DNA of 64,000 bases from Ramlibacter albus (GTDB taxonomy: Bacteria > Pseudomonadota > Gammaproteobacteria > Burkholderiales > Burkholderiaceae_C), in assembly GCF_014297445.1 (NCBI RefSeq), contig NZ_JACORU010000014.1, positions 62,001-126,000 on the forward strand, given 5' to 3'. Of this stretch, positions 52,840 through 61,367 are shown piece by piece. The notes under the pieces were generated by a model. That model was not told where the DNA came from. It did no database searches and worked only from the letters and a program-made list of their open reading frames with translations. The position numbers and the translations under genes are program-made. Within the stretch, counting starts at the first letter, position 1, and every line of letters starts with the position of its first letter.

Positions 52840-53262
52840 ATGCCCATGCTCGACAGCTACCTCTTCTTCGACGGCAACTGCGCGGAGGCCATGCGCTTCT
52901 ACGAGCGCGTCACCGGCGGCAAGATCACCGCCATGATGAAGTACAGCGAGTCGCCGGCACCGCACCAGTGCCCGGCGGATTCGGAGGACCGCATCATGCA
53001 CGCGAGCCTGCTGCTCGATGGCCGCAACCTGATGGCGAGCGACTCGCCGGCGGGCCAGCACAAGCCCATGGGCGGCTTCGCGCTCTCACTCTGGTACGAC
53101 ACCGAGGCGCCCGCGCAGAAGGCGTTCGATGCGCTCAAAGAGGGCGGCACGGTCGTCATGCCGATGGGCCCCACGTTCTGGGCGAAGACCTTCGGCATGC
53201 TCACCGACAGGTTCGGCACCAGCTGGATGGTGAGCGGCGGGATGATGCAGCCGCCGCAGTAG
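52840..53262 (+). CDS. VOC-family protein (PhnB/3-demethylubiquinone methyltransferase-like)
   Basis: A 140-residue protein of the PhnB-type glyoxalase fold: LFFDGNCAEAMRFYERVTGG at the start, and the C-terminal GPTFWAKTFGMLTDRFGTSWMV typical of the group. Such proteins bind a metal or small ligand, and several are named after an early misassignment. A strong AAGGAG site precedes ATG 52840. It is convergent with the next gene. Confidence 0.88.
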   Translation: MPMLDSYLFFDGNCAEAMRFYERVTGGKITAMMKYSESPAPHQCPADSEDRIMHASLLLDGRNLMASDSPAGQHKPMGGFALSLWYDTEAPAQKAFDALKEGGTVVMPMGPTFWAKTFGMLTDRFGTSWMVSGGMMQPPQ

Positions 53263-53274
53263 CAAGGCCGCTGG

Positions 53275-54120
53275 CTACGCGCTGTCCGGCACGAGGCTCG
53301 CCACCGTGCGCAGCGCATGCGCGAATTCGTGCGCCGCGCCGAGGCGCGAGCACTGCAGCGTCTCGTGCAACCCGTCCGTGGCCTTGAACTCGATCTCGCC
53401 GTATTCGCAAAGCGGGAGCTCGCGGTTGACAGGGTGGTTGGTGTCGCGCGTGCCGTCCGGGTTGGCGTGGCGCCACTTCTGCCCCACCACCTTCGCGTCG
53501 TCCGGAGGCGTGTTCTCCTCCGCCACCTGGATCGTGCGGCACACCGCCGTGAGCTGCCGGTAGCTGATGGCGTGCGCGTTGGCGGCTTCGTAGACCAGCA
53601 CGCGGTCGGGGAAGAAGTGCATCGTGTGGCCGCTCCAAGCGATCGAGAAGCTGTCCACGTTGGTGACCAGGAACTCCGGCGCGCTGAAGTGCATCGACAA
53701 GCCCGCGCGCTCCTTGCCGCCGCCGATGGTGGCCGGCACCAGCTGCCAGAGCCCATTGCAGGCCGCGATCGCCTTGGCCGCCGTGACGAGCCGCGCGTAC
53801 GCGTCCCTGACGTTGCGGTCCAGCTCGTACTGCATCACCGCCGTGCGTCGCGCGAGGTCGTGCTCGTGCGCGAACCACGTGGCCGCGCCGCCCGCCACCA
53901 CCATCAGCCCGACGATCCATAGCGGCCACTTCAACGCCAGCGCCGCGAGCACCGCCATCGCCGCGATCACGCCCACCGGCTTGGCCAGCCCGAGCGCGCG
54001 GCGCTTGTCGCGCAGCACCTTGAGCGAATCCTGGAACGACGAGTCGCCCGGCTGCGTGCCGTTGGCGTAGCGCACCGCGCCGCTGTTCACCTGCACCACC
54101 CACTTGACCGGACCGGTCAT
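53275..54120 (-). CDS. Membrane-anchored hypothetical protein
   Basis: A 281-residue protein with two adjacent transmembrane helices at about residues 49-64 and 66-83, a short amphipathic stretch, then a ~190-residue cytoplasmic part with a cysteine pair and no recognised domain. An LLRDK/RALGLAKP-like charged segment precedes the first helix. No function can be assigned. Confidence 0.72.
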   Translation of the reverse strand: MTGPVKWVVQVNSGAVRYANGTQPGDSSFQDSLKVLRDKRRALGLAKPVGVIAAMAVLAALALKWPLWIVGLMVVAGGAATWFAHEHDLARRTAVMQYELDRNVRDAYARLVTAAKAIAACNGLWQLVPATIGGGKERAGLSMHFSAPEFLVTNVDSFSIAWSGHTMHFFPDRVLVYEAANAHAISYRQLTAVCRTIQVAEENTPPDDAKVVGQKWRHANPDGTRDTNHPVNRELPLCEYGEIEFKATDGLHETLQCSRLGAAHEFAHALRTVASLVPDSA

Positions 54121-54187
54121 GCGCGCCCTCCATGTTGGATGGGCAGGTTTATACCGTGACGGCGGGCGCGAGCCTACCCCTTGCGCG

Positions 54188-55018
54188 TCACCGCACGCTG
54201 ACCGTCACCCGCAGGAACGTCGCCGGTATCTTCGTGCGCCCTGCTTCGGTGGATTGGTTCTGGGCAGTGAAGAGCGCCTCCAGTTCCTGGCGCAGCGCGT
54301 CCGCCTTGCCGTTCTTCTCGGCAGCGTCGAAGGCGTTCATGGTGGGGCCGTAGAAGCGGCGGAACGTGTCGACGAACTGCGGCGGCGTACCCGCGAAATG
54401 GAAGGTGTACGTGTCGCGCTCGCACCGGATGTCGCCTTCCGCCACGCCGGCTGCGCCGAAGCGCTCCTTCACGTTCGCTTCCACGCCCCAGGTCACCGGG
54501 CTGATGAAGCCTTCGGGCGGCGGCGGGGTGTAGGCCGCGCTGATCTTGAGGATCTGCGCGACGAGCGTCGGGTCGCCGGGGATCCAGTTGCCCATCACGA
54601 TGCGCCCGCCGCGGCGCGTGACGCGCACCATCTCGCGCGCGACGTCGAAGGGCTTGGGCGCGAACATCGCGCCGAAGATGCTCACGACGAGGTCGAAGCT
54701 GCCGTTTTCCAGCGGCGAGAGGTCGCTGGCGTCGCCCTCCTGGAAGCGCAGGTTCTTCAGGCCCGCCGCCGCGGCGCGGCGATTGCCGGCTTCGACGAGG
54801 TTGCGTGCGATGTCGACGCCGAGCACGTCGGCGCCGAGCTGCGCGGAGGGCAGGGCGGTGGTGCCGTCGCCGCAGCCGAGGTCCAGTACCTTCAGACCCG
54901 GCGATACGCCGATTGCACGCACGAGTGCCTCGCCGCTCTCGCGCATCGACGCGGCGACCTGGGTGAAGTCGCCCTTTTCCCAGAGGGCCTTGTTGGGGTT
55001 CGTCGCGGGAGTGGTCAC
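54188..55018 (-). CDS. Class I SAM-dependent methyltransferase
   Basis: A 276-residue methyltransferase. Motif I is VLDLGCGDGTTALP (SAM glycine loop), the ribose-binding acid follows in LGVDIARN, and motif post-I is GDASDLSPLENGSFDLVVS. It resembles the ubiquinone/menaquinone-type UbiE group without its specific signatures. The start is GTG 55018, eight bases after AAAGGAGC; no ATG serves. The acceptor is unknown. Confidence 0.88.
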   Translation of the reverse strand: MTTPATNPNKALWEKGDFTQVAASMRESGEALVRAIGVSPGLKVLDLGCGDGTTALPSAQLGADVLGVDIARNLVEAGNRRAAAAGLKNLRFQEGDASDLSPLENGSFDLVVSIFGAMFAPKPFDVAREMVRVTRRGGRIVMGNWIPGDPTLVAQILKISAAYTPPPPEGFISPVTWGVEANVKERFGAAGVAEGDIRCERDTYTFHFAGTPPQFVDTFRRFYGPTMNAFDAAEKNGKADALRQELEALFTAQNQSTEAGRTKIPATFLRVTVSVR

Positions 55019-55071
55019 TGTCGGGCTCCTTTCGGTTGCAGGGTGGGTGACGATACGTCTTCGCGCCGCAT

Positions 55072-55365
55072 TCAGCAAACCACGACGCGCGCGCCGCCGA
55101 GGCCTTGCGCCAGCACGCGGCTGCGGCCCGTGCAGCGCCAGGACTGGCCGGCTTCCAGCACGATGTCGTCTTGCGAAGCGTCCTGGGTCAGCCACACGCT
55201 CCCCGCTGTGCAGCGCACGGTGCGGCCGGCAGCGCGGCGGATCTCCTGGACTTCGCGCGCCGCGATGTCGTAGACGGCGGGCTGCGCCGGTGTGCGGGAA
55301 GCGCGTGCCACTGCCGCGATGAAGTTGTGCAGCGCGATGGCAGGGTGAGCGATCAGGTAGGTCAT
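55072..55365 (-). CDS. DUF2917 protein
   Basis: A 97-residue protein with the DUF2917 pattern CTAGSVWLTQDASQDDIVLEAGQSW, a cupin-like set of short strands of unknown function. It lies directly upstream of the methyltransferase gene on the same strand (53 bases) and is divergent from the winged-helix regulator, which may control it. Confidence 0.82.
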   Translation of the reverse strand: MTYLIAHPAIALHNFIAAVARASRTPAQPAVYDIAAREVQEIRRAAGRTVRCTAGSVWLTQDASQDDIVLEAGQSWRCTGRSRVLAQGLGGARVVVC

Positions 55366-55504
55366 GGCGGTCTCCGGGTTGGTGCGGGTGTCGATGGGAG
55401 CAGTCTGGCCGCCGGTCCGCCAAATGTCCTGAAACCGCGCCTGAACGTTTGCTAAAAATTCCTAACTCGCGCAGACTGCGGCGGACCTGCTGGGGCACAG
55501 GCGC

Positions 55505-57013
55505 ATGGAACGCAACTACCGGTTCGGCGAATTCGAATTGAGGCCGCATCAGCGGCAACTGTTCCGCGGCGCGGAGGCGGTCCCGCTGGGAGGCCGCGCC
55601 TTCGACCTGCTGCAATGCCTGGTGGAGCGGCACGAGCGCGTAGTCACCAAGGCCGAGCTGATGGACAGGGTGTGGCCCGGCACCGTGGTGGAGGAGAACA
55701 ACCTCACCGTCCAGGTGTCCGCCCTGCGCAAGCTGCTGGGTGCCGCTGCCGTGGCCACGATCTCGGGCCAGGGTTACCGGTTCACGTTGCCGCTGCAGGA
55801 CGGCCCCGCGGCTGCGGCCGCGCCGGCGCCGATGGCGGCCGAGGACAAGCCCACGGTCGCCGTGCTGCGCCTGGACGTGCTGGACGCCGACCCGCGGCTG
55901 CGGCTGGTGGCCGACGGCCTGGCGGAAGACCTTGTGGCCTTGCTCGCGCGCAGGCCCGGGCTGCTCGTGATCTCGCGTGCCTCGTCGTTCCTTTACCGCC
56001 CCGGTGCCTCGCTGCCGGAGGTGGCACAGCAGCTGGGTGCGCGCTACCTCGTCGAAGGCAGCTTGCGCGGCGACACGCTGCTGAAGGTGACGGCGCGCCT
56101 CATCGACGGCAGCACCGGCGTGGTCCTGTGGGACGGCCGCTTCGAAGCCGCGCGCGACGACGATGCGGCCGACCTGCAGGAGGGGATCGCGCGGCGCGTG
56201 CTGATGGAACTGGAGCCCGAGCTGGACCGTGCCGAGCTCGCCGCCATCCGTCGCCGCCGCCCGGACAACCTCGATGCCTGGGCGCATTACCGCAGCGGCG
56301 TGGCCGCCATCGCGCAGGGTGGCTGGAACGAGGAGCCCATGGCGCTGGCGCGCGCGGAAACGCGCAAGGCGGTCGAGATCGACGAGGAGTTCGCGCTGGC
56401 CCGCAGCCTGCATGCGCTGTTCACGGCCATCGCCTGCAACGTCGCGCTGATCGACGCGACGGATGAAGTCACGCGCCAGACGATCGATTGGGCCGAGCTG
56501 GCGGTGGCGCACGACCCCGGAAGCCCCGAGGTGCTGGGTTACTCGGGCTGCACGATGTGCGACCTCGGCGAGCGCGAGCGCGGCATGGACCTGCTGCAGC
56601 GGGCGCTCGAGCTCGACCCGAGCAACGTGCAGGCGCACGTCGCGTACGGCGCGTCGTTGTGCGTGCTGGGCGAGACGGACGAGGGGCTCGCGAGGATGCG
56701 CCATGCGATGCGCATCAGCCCGCGCGACCGGCGCCTGGGGTTCTGGTCGTGGCTGGTGGGCGGCTTCCTGCTGCGCAGCGGCCAGCTGGAAGAGGCATTG
56801 CAAGAAGCCCGGGCCGCGAGCCGCCGCGACCCGCAGCTGTACCTGACGCGCGTGCTCGAAGCCACGCTGCTTGCCGCGATGGGCAAGGGCGACGATGCGC
56901 GCGCCGCGTTGTCGCTGGCGCGGCGGCTGCGCCCCAGGCTCACGCTGGATGAGGTGGCGCGTTCGCACGGCAAGCGTGCGGCGCAGGCGTTGCGGCCGCT
57001 GTGGAGTGATTGA
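55505..57013 (+). CDS. Winged-helix DNA-binding protein with TPR domain (CadC/ToxR-like N-terminus)
   Basis: A 502-residue regulator. Residues ~1-100 form an OmpR/CadC-type winged helix (FGEFELRPHQRQLFRG, VWPGTVVEENNLTVQVSALRKLL, GQGYRFTLPL). Residues ~115-230 resemble the TolB/FlgO-like domain of CadC-type regulators (VAVLRLDVLD...ARYLVEGSLR). The C-terminal half has TPR-like helix pairs. There is no transmembrane segment, so it acts in the cytoplasm. It is divergent from the DUF2917-methyltransferase pair, a likely target. Confidence 0.87.
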   Translation: MERNYRFGEFELRPHQRQLFRGAEAVPLGGRAFDLLQCLVERHERVVTKAELMDRVWPGTVVEENNLTVQVSALRKLLGAAAVATISGQGYRFTLPLQDGPAAAAAPAPMAAEDKPTVAVLRLDVLDADPRLRLVADGLAEDLVALLARRPGLLVISRASSFLYRPGASLPEVAQQLGARYLVEGSLRGDTLLKVTARLIDGSTGVVLWDGRFEAARDDDAADLQEGIARRVLMELEPELDRAELAAIRRRRPDNLDAWAHYRSGVAAIAQGGWNEEPMALARAETRKAVEIDEEFALARSLHALFTAIACNVALIDATDEVTRQTIDWAELAVAHDPGSPEVLGYSGCTMCDLGERERGMDLLQRALELDPSNVQAHVAYGASLCVLGETDEGLARMRHAMRISPRDRRLGFWSWLVGGFLLRSGQLEEALQEARAASRRDPQLYLTRVLEATLLAAMGKGDDARAALSLARRLRPRLTLDEVARSHGKRAAQALRPLWSD

Positions 57014-57024
57014 GGAGACTCGCG

Positions 57025-57591
57025 ATGCCTGCATCCGACGCGGTGATGATCCTGTGCGGCCTGTTCGTGCTCAGCTGGGTGGTTGCGGCTGCGTGGGCGG
57101 GGCAGACGGTGGGCAGCATGGCGCCCGGTCCATTGCGGCCGCTCTATGGCGCGGGTGCTGCGGCGGGGCTCGCATTGGTGCTTGCGGGATGGGCCTGGCC
57201 GTGGACGCACGAACGGTTGTGGGCCGAGATGCCCGTCATCGACTGGCTGCTGGTCGCGGTGTGCGCGGCGGCGTTCGCGTTCTGCTGGTGGGCGCGCATC
57301 CACCTCGGCGCGCTGTGGTCGGCGGGCGTCGCGCGCAAGGAAGGTCACCGTGTCGTGGACACGGGCCCGTACGCCATCGTGCGCCACCCGATCTACACGG
57401 GCTCCATCCTCGCGGGCTTCGCGTGGGCGGCAGTGCGCGCGCGGCCGCTCGCGATCGCGCTGGCGGTCCTGTACGCGGTGTTCATGAGCATCAAGGCGCG
57501 CCACGAAGAACGCTTCCTGCGCGAGGAGCTCGGGCCCGACTACGACGAGTACAGCAAGCGCGTGCCGCGGCTCGTGCCGTTCATTCACTGA
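57025..57591 (+). CDS. Isoprenylcysteine carboxyl methyltransferase-family membrane protein
   Basis: A 188-residue integral membrane protein with four to five hydrophobic helices. The SAM-binding end of the ICMT fold is visible: VVDTGPYAIVRHPIYTGSILAGFAW and HEERFLREELGPDYDEYSKRVPRLVP. Bacterial members methylate unknown small lipophilic or protein substrates. A GAGGAG site precedes ATG 57025. It lies 11 bases after the regulator, so the two may be co-transcribed, and it overlaps the convergent ArsR gene by seven bases. Confidence 0.87.
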   Translation: MPASDAVMILCGLFVLSWVVAAAWAGQTVGSMAPGPLRPLYGAGAAAGLALVLAGWAWPWTHERLWAEMPVIDWLLVAVCAAAFAFCWWARIHLGALWSAGVARKEGHRVVDTGPYAIVRHPIYTGSILAGFAWAAVRARPLAIALAVLYAVFMSIKARHEERFLREELGPDYDEYSKRVPRLVPFIH

Positions 57592-58295
57592 CCGGCGACG
57601 TCGCCCCAGCGCTGCAGCCCCATCCAGTTGCGCAGCGCCTTCGCGCCGGCGGGCGTGAGGTCGAGCGCACGCGACTTCGGCTTGCGAGCGAGCCAGCCTT
57701 GTTCGATGCAGTGCGAGCACATGAGCGCGCCAAAGCGCCCGGCCAGGTGCATGCGCCGCTCGCCCCAGTCCAGGCACGGGCGGCACGCGGGACGACGCGC
57801 GCCGCCGTCGGCTTGCAGCATGTCGCGCGTGATGCCGAGTGGCGTGAGCACCTTCGCGGCGCCGTCGGTGACTTGCGCCGTGTCGTCCTCGATGACCACG
57901 GCGCCGTCATCCACCAGCTTCTGCGCCATCGCCACCGCGATGCGGCCGGCGAGATGGTCGTAGCACGTGCGCGCGAGCCGCATGCTCGCGTCGCGCGGGC
58001 CGGTTGCCACGGGGCGCGGCTTTTGCGTGCCGAGCTGCATGATGCCTTCGAGCACGCGCGCCACGTCGTGAGAGGCCAGCCGGTGATAGCGATGCCTGCC
58101 CTGGGCTTCCATGCGCAGCAGGCCGGCTTCCACCAGCAAACCGAGATGCCGGCTTGCGGTAGCCGCGCCAATATTCGCGGCGGCTGCCAGCTCATTCGCC
58201 GTCAGCGCGCGCCCATCCATCAGCGCCACCAGCATCGCCGTGCGCGCCGGCTCGCCGATGAGGGCGGCCACATGCGCGATCTGGTTGGTGTTCAT
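57585..58295 (-). CDS. ArsR-family transcriptional regulator with long C-terminal domain
   Basis: A 236-residue regulator. The N-terminal ~90 residues form an ArsR-type winged helix (LTANELAAAANIGAATASRHLGLLVEAGLL), and the C-terminal ~130 residues are the domain seen in long ArsR proteins (RPCLDWGERRMHLAGRFG). Two CxxC pairs (ACRPC and CSHC) could bind metal or sense redox state. It is divergent from two dimeric-barrel genes with a palindrome in the gap. The effector is unknown. Confidence 0.88.
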   Translation of the reverse strand: MNTNQIAHVAALIGEPARTAMLVALMDGRALTANELAAAANIGAATASRHLGLLVEAGLLRMEAQGRHRYHRLASHDVARVLEGIMQLGTQKPRPVATGPRDASMRLARTCYDHLAGRIAVAMAQKLVDDGAVVIEDDTAQVTDGAAKVLTPLGITRDMLQADGGARRPACRPCLDWGERRMHLAGRFGALMCSHCIEQGWLARKPKSRALDLTPAGAKALRNWMGLQRWGDVAGQ

Positions 58296-58327
58296 GATGC
58301 GAGTGTGCCAAAGCCGGGCGGCAAACA

Positions 58328-58345
58328 CTTCGCTGCGCAACGAAG
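58328..58345. promoter_or_regulatory. Near-palindromic operator in the ArsR/NIPSNAP intergenic region
   Basis: CTTCGCTGCGCAACGAAG is an 18-base inverted repeat with one broken pair of positions. It lies in the 75-base divergent gap, 33 bases from the ArsR start and 26 from the NIPSNAP start, the expected location for an ArsR-type repressor acting on both promoters. Confidence 0.65.
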
Positions 58346-58370
58346 CATCGAGTGCCACGCCGGCAGCAAG

Positions 58371-58694
58371 ATGGCCGCCATGACCATCACCTGCTTCATC
58401 CGCTACCAGATCGACCCCTTCCAGCGCGAAGCCTTCAAGGCCTATGCCGGGAACTGGTGCCGCATCATCCCCCGCTGCGGCGGGCGGCTGCTGGGCTACT
58501 TCCTGCCGCACGAAGGCACCAGCGACATCGCTTGGGGGCTGATCGGCTTCGACAGCCTGGCCGACTACGAGGCTTACCGCGCCCGCTTGAAGGCCGACCC
58601 CGAAGGCCGCGAGAATTTCGGGATGGCGCAGCGGTTGCGCTTCATCCTGCGCGAGGAGCGCACGTTCTGCGAACAAGTGGAGGTTGGCAAATGA
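58371..58694 (+). CDS. NIPSNAP-family dimeric alpha/beta-barrel protein
   Basis: About 107 residues with the NIPSNAP pattern FIRYQIDPFQREAFKAYAGNW and GYFLPHEGTSDIAWGLIGFDSLADYEAYRARL. The fold is a ferredoxin-like dimeric barrel; enzymatic roles are mostly unknown. The start is ATG 58371 or the ATG three codons later. Its stop overlaps the next start by four bases (ATGA). It is probably under the divergent ArsR regulator. Confidence 0.85.
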   Translation: MAAMTITCFIRYQIDPFQREAFKAYAGNWCRIIPRCGGRLLGYFLPHEGTSDIAWGLIGFDSLADYEAYRARLKADPEGRENFGMAQRLRFILREERTFCEQVEVGK

Positions 58695-59035
58695 TCGCAG
58701 TGATCTTCGAAGTGGTGCCCCGCGAGGGCCAGCAGCAGGCTTACCTGGACGCAGCCGCGGCGTTGCGCCCGCAACTGGAGAAGATGGACGGCTTCATCTC
58801 GGTCGAGCGCTTCCAGAGCCTCACAACGCCGGGCAAGCTGCTGTCGCTGAGCTTCTGGCGCGACGAAGAGGCGGTGGCGCGCTGGCGCAATGTCGAGGCA
58901 CACCGCAGGACGCAGGCCTTCGGGCGCGAGACGGCTTTCGACGACTACCGGTTGCGAGTCGCGGCCGTGTTGCGCGACTATGGAATGAACGAACGTGCAG
59001 AGGCACCGGCTGACTCACGCGAGCGCCACACATAG
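58691..59035 (+). CDS. Antibiotic biosynthesis monooxygenase (ABM) domain protein
   Basis: A 114-residue ABM-type protein: AVIFEVVPREGQQQAYLDAAAALR, GFISVERFQSL and LLSLSFWRDEEAVARWR are the three family strands and helices. Members are cofactor-free monooxygenases, heme-degrading enzymes or small-molecule-binding proteins. Translation is coupled to the NIPSNAP gene by the ATGA overlap. Two dimeric-barrel proteins under one ArsR regulator suggest handling of one reactive small molecule. Confidence 0.87.
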   Translation: MIAVIFEVVPREGQQQAYLDAAAALRPQLEKMDGFISVERFQSLTTPGKLLSLSFWRDEEAVARWRNVEAHRRTQAFGRETAFDDYRLRVAAVLRDYGMNERAEAPADSRERHT

Positions 59036-59240
59036 CTCGTCGTTGGCGCGCGCAAGCACGAACCACAACAACAGCGTATGATGCATACCTGCTGACGTCA
59101 CAGACCAGTCCATTAGGTCTCTCCTCCTCGACGCTGCCTGCCCTACGGGCGGCTCGTAGTCGAAACTCCCGATCCACATCTTGCCGTTCGCACCGTGGCT
59201 GATTTCTGGCCCCGGCAACTTCCCTTTTGGAGATTCAACT

Positions 59241-59462
59241 ATGAGCAACCCCGTACAGACCGGCACGGTCAAATGGTTCAACGAGAGCAAGGGCTACGGC
59301 TTCATCACGCCCGACGGCGGCGGCAAGGACCTGTTCGCGCACTTCCGCGAGATCCAGGGCACCAGCGGCTACAAGACGCTGACCGAGAACATGCGCGTGC
59401 AGTTCGACGTGACCGACGGCCAGAAGGGCCCGCAGGCGTCCAACATCCTGCCGATCGCCTGA
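59241..59462 (+). CDS. Cold-shock domain protein
   Basis: A 73-residue CspA-family RNA chaperone with RNP1 (KGYGFI) and RNP2 (DLFAHF), the second with Ala instead of the common Val. TGGAG precedes the ATG. About 205 bases separate it from the previous gene; I see no gene there, and a long 5' leader, as in other csp genes, would fit, with a possible -10 (TATGAT) at 59077-59082. No sure -35 box is visible. Confidence 0.95.
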   Translation: MSNPVQTGTVKWFNESKGYGFITPDGGGKDLFAHFREIQGTSGYKTLTENMRVQFDVTDGQKGPQASNILPIA

Positions 59463-59610
59463 AGCGTTACACACCTCCCTGTCCACAAGCGCGCACCGCG
59501 GGAGTAGACTGGAAGCACTTTCCCTGGCCGGCTCCCCTAGTGCCTCGAGTCGGCAGAAGCGTTGGCAGCGCTCCCACAGGTCTCAGTCATGCACCTCGCG
59601 GAGCCCCCCA

Positions 59611-59811
59611 ATGCAATCCCATCCCCACCTGAAGGGCCGTGGCCCTGACGTCGTCGAGACCGTCATCGTCGAGGCGAAAGCCATCGACGCCGAATCGACC
59701 CAGCCGCCGGGGCAACGCTCCGGCCACGGCGTCGACTCGGTCCTCGACCTCATGCTCAAGGACGCCGCGGCGCGAAGCCCTGCGCAGTTCGCAGGCAGCA
59801 ACGGAAAATAA
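59611..59811 (+). CDS. Small hypothetical protein (first of three)
   Basis: A 66-residue hydrophilic protein without signal peptide or membrane segment, beginning MQSHPHLKGRGPDVVETVIVE. GGAG lies eight bases before the ATG. It is followed after seven bases by another small gene on the same strand. Unknown function; the coding call rests on codon bias, ribosome-binding site and operon spacing. Confidence 0.62.
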   Translation: MQSHPHLKGRGPDVVETVIVEAKAIDAESTQPPGQRSGHGVDSVLDLMLKDAAARSPAQFAGSNGK

Positions 59812-59818
59812 GAACCAG

Positions 59819-60046
59819 ATGCATCACAACCAACACAGCCCGCACACCGTGGGCAAGTACCTCATCTCCCCGCTCACGCGCTTGCTGGACAACGGCTGGA
59901 TCGCCGCCTCGGTCTCCATCCGCTCCGGCAGCGGCAGCGCAACCACCGACCGCGTGCTGCGCCTGACGCGCCTCTTCCGCGACCACCTCTCCGCCGCGAA
60001 CTACGCGCGCGCCGAAGGCAACCAGTGGATCGGGGTGCCGGCATGA
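59819..60046 (+). CDS. Small hypothetical protein (second of three)
   Basis: A 75-residue protein (MHHNQHSPHTVGKYLISPLTRLLDNGWIAA...) with a compact two-half pattern: a beta hairpin rich in Ser/Arg (SVSIRSGSGS) then two helices ending in GNQWIGVPA. I do not recognise the family. The stop overlaps the next start by four bases (ATGA), so the second and third proteins are co-translated. Confidence 0.68.
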   Translation: MHHNQHSPHTVGKYLISPLTRLLDNGWIAASVSIRSGSGSATTDRVLRLTRLFRDHLSAANYARAEGNQWIGVPA

Positions 60047-60285
60047 CGCCCGCGCGCGCCGCTGCCAACGTCGTCGCCGCCGAAGCGGCCGCCCTCAAGC
60101 GCGACGAGGTCGAAGAGGCCGCCTACGCCCGCTTCAGCACCGCGCGTGCCGCGATCGAGCGCGAGCAGAACGGCCTGAAGCCCACCGACACCAAGGAATT
60201 CCTCGACTGGATGGCCGCGCGCCGTGCCACCGACGAAGCCTGGGGCGCGTGGGCCGTCGCGATGGAAGCCCAGGCGGACTTCTAG
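60043..60285 (+). CDS. Small hypothetical helical protein (third of three)
   Basis: An 80-residue, highly charged, almost entirely helical protein (Ala/Glu/Arg-rich) ending WGAWAVAMEAQADF. Likely an antiparallel helical hairpin or coiled coil. Translation is coupled to the preceding gene, and its end overlaps the convergent gene by four bases. Unknown function. Confidence 0.65.
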   Translation: MTPARAAANVVAAEAAALKRDEVEEAAYARFSTARAAIEREQNGLKPTDTKEFLDWMAARRATDEAWGAWAVAMEAQADF

Positions 60286-61367
60286 AGGTACCAGGCCGTG
60301 TAGCCCGAGTCGGGCATGCCGGCCGTATAGCCGTGGCTCGTGCCCGGCCCGTAATTGCCGATGTAGCCGATGCGGCCGTAATGGGCCGGCAGGTTCACCT
60401 CCGGCCCCACCTTCACCGGCCGCGGCGTCGGCCCCCACGCGGGCCACGCATCGTGCAGCGTGTCGTACACGCGGCGCCACGCGCGATAGCCCAGCCAGGA
60501 GAAGCCCCGGACCGCTGCGTCCCAGGGCTGCAGGTTCCCGTACATGTCCGCCGGCCACACCTCGCGTGGCGGTGGCGTCACGCGGTAGCCGTAATCGGAA
60601 TCGAGGCCCAGCGACAGGGACCAGCGCGGCGCGCTCGCGAACGTGAAGAAGAAATCCTCGTCGACGTACGTGTAGTGCAGGTGCGTCTCGGGCTCGCCGT
60701 CGCGATACGTCTGCGGCTCCAGCTTCGAGAAGAAGATGAAGGCCGCGCCGTCCTCGCGCGCGAGGAAGGGCACGCGGCCCTGGAATCCCGACACTCGCTC
60801 GCCGCGCGGCAGGATGGCTACGCCGTTCTCGTGCCGCACGGACTCGAGCCGCGCTTCGGTTCGCGGCCAATCGACATCGACCACGCGCCACTGCGGCGGC
60901 ATCGGCAAGTCGAGCGGGATGAGTGCGGGCTCCGCGACCGTGTAAGGGCGCTCTTTGGTTGCCTGCGTGGCCGCCCAGCCGCCCCTGAAGCCGCGCTTCA
61001 GATGCGGCTGCCACTTGCCGCTTCGCCAGCCTCCAATGATCGTCAGCCCCGTGGCCGCGGGTTCGCCGGCCATCACCGGCCAGCACAGGAGCGCGTCGAC
61101 GAGGAATTCATCGACGCGCCGCCAGTGGCCGTAATGCCGCGGCTCCGAGAACCACGCCGGGTACTCCAGCGTGCGGAACGGCAGGTAGTGCTCGCGCCGG
61201 ACGACGACGATGCGCAGCGGGCATTGGAAATCGGCGTCCGCATACGTGACGTCGAAGGCCTCTTCACTGCCGTTTGACGGCGCGATGGTGAGGCGCTGGC
61301 CCGTGGCGGGCCTTGTGATGCGGTGCGGTGCCGGTTCGTAATTGAACCAGCCGTAGCTGGCCCTCAA
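60282..61367 (-). CDS. Hypothetical protein, 361 residues, TTG start
   Basis: Unrecognised protein rich in Trp, Tyr and Pro, with repeated aromatic/proline patches (FNYEPAPHRITRP, YPAWFSEPRHYGHWRR, YIGNYGPGTSHGYTAGM). No signal peptide or membrane helix is seen. The only start near the conserved N-terminus is TTG 61367, which overlaps the stop of the 47-residue gene as TTGA, a classic coupled arrangement. Possibly a DUF-type protein with a beta-sandwich core; no function is proposed. Confidence 0.7.
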   Translation of the reverse strand: MRASYGWFNYEPAPHRITRPATGQRLTIAPSNGSEEAFDVTYADADFQCPLRIVVVRREHYLPFRTLEYPAWFSEPRHYGHWRRVDEFLVDALLCWPVMAGEPAATGLTIIGGWRSGKWQPHLKRGFRGGWAATQATKERPYTVAEPALIPLDLPMPPQWRVVDVDWPRTEARLESVRHENGVAILPRGERVSGFQGRVPFLAREDGAAFIFFSKLEPQTYRDGEPETHLHYTYVDEDFFFTFASAPRWSLSLGLDSDYGYRVTPPPREVWPADMYGNLQPWDAAVRGFSWLGYRAWRRVYDTLHDAWPAWGPTPRPVKVGPEVNLPAHYGRIGYIGNYGPGTSHGYTAGMPDSGYTAWYL

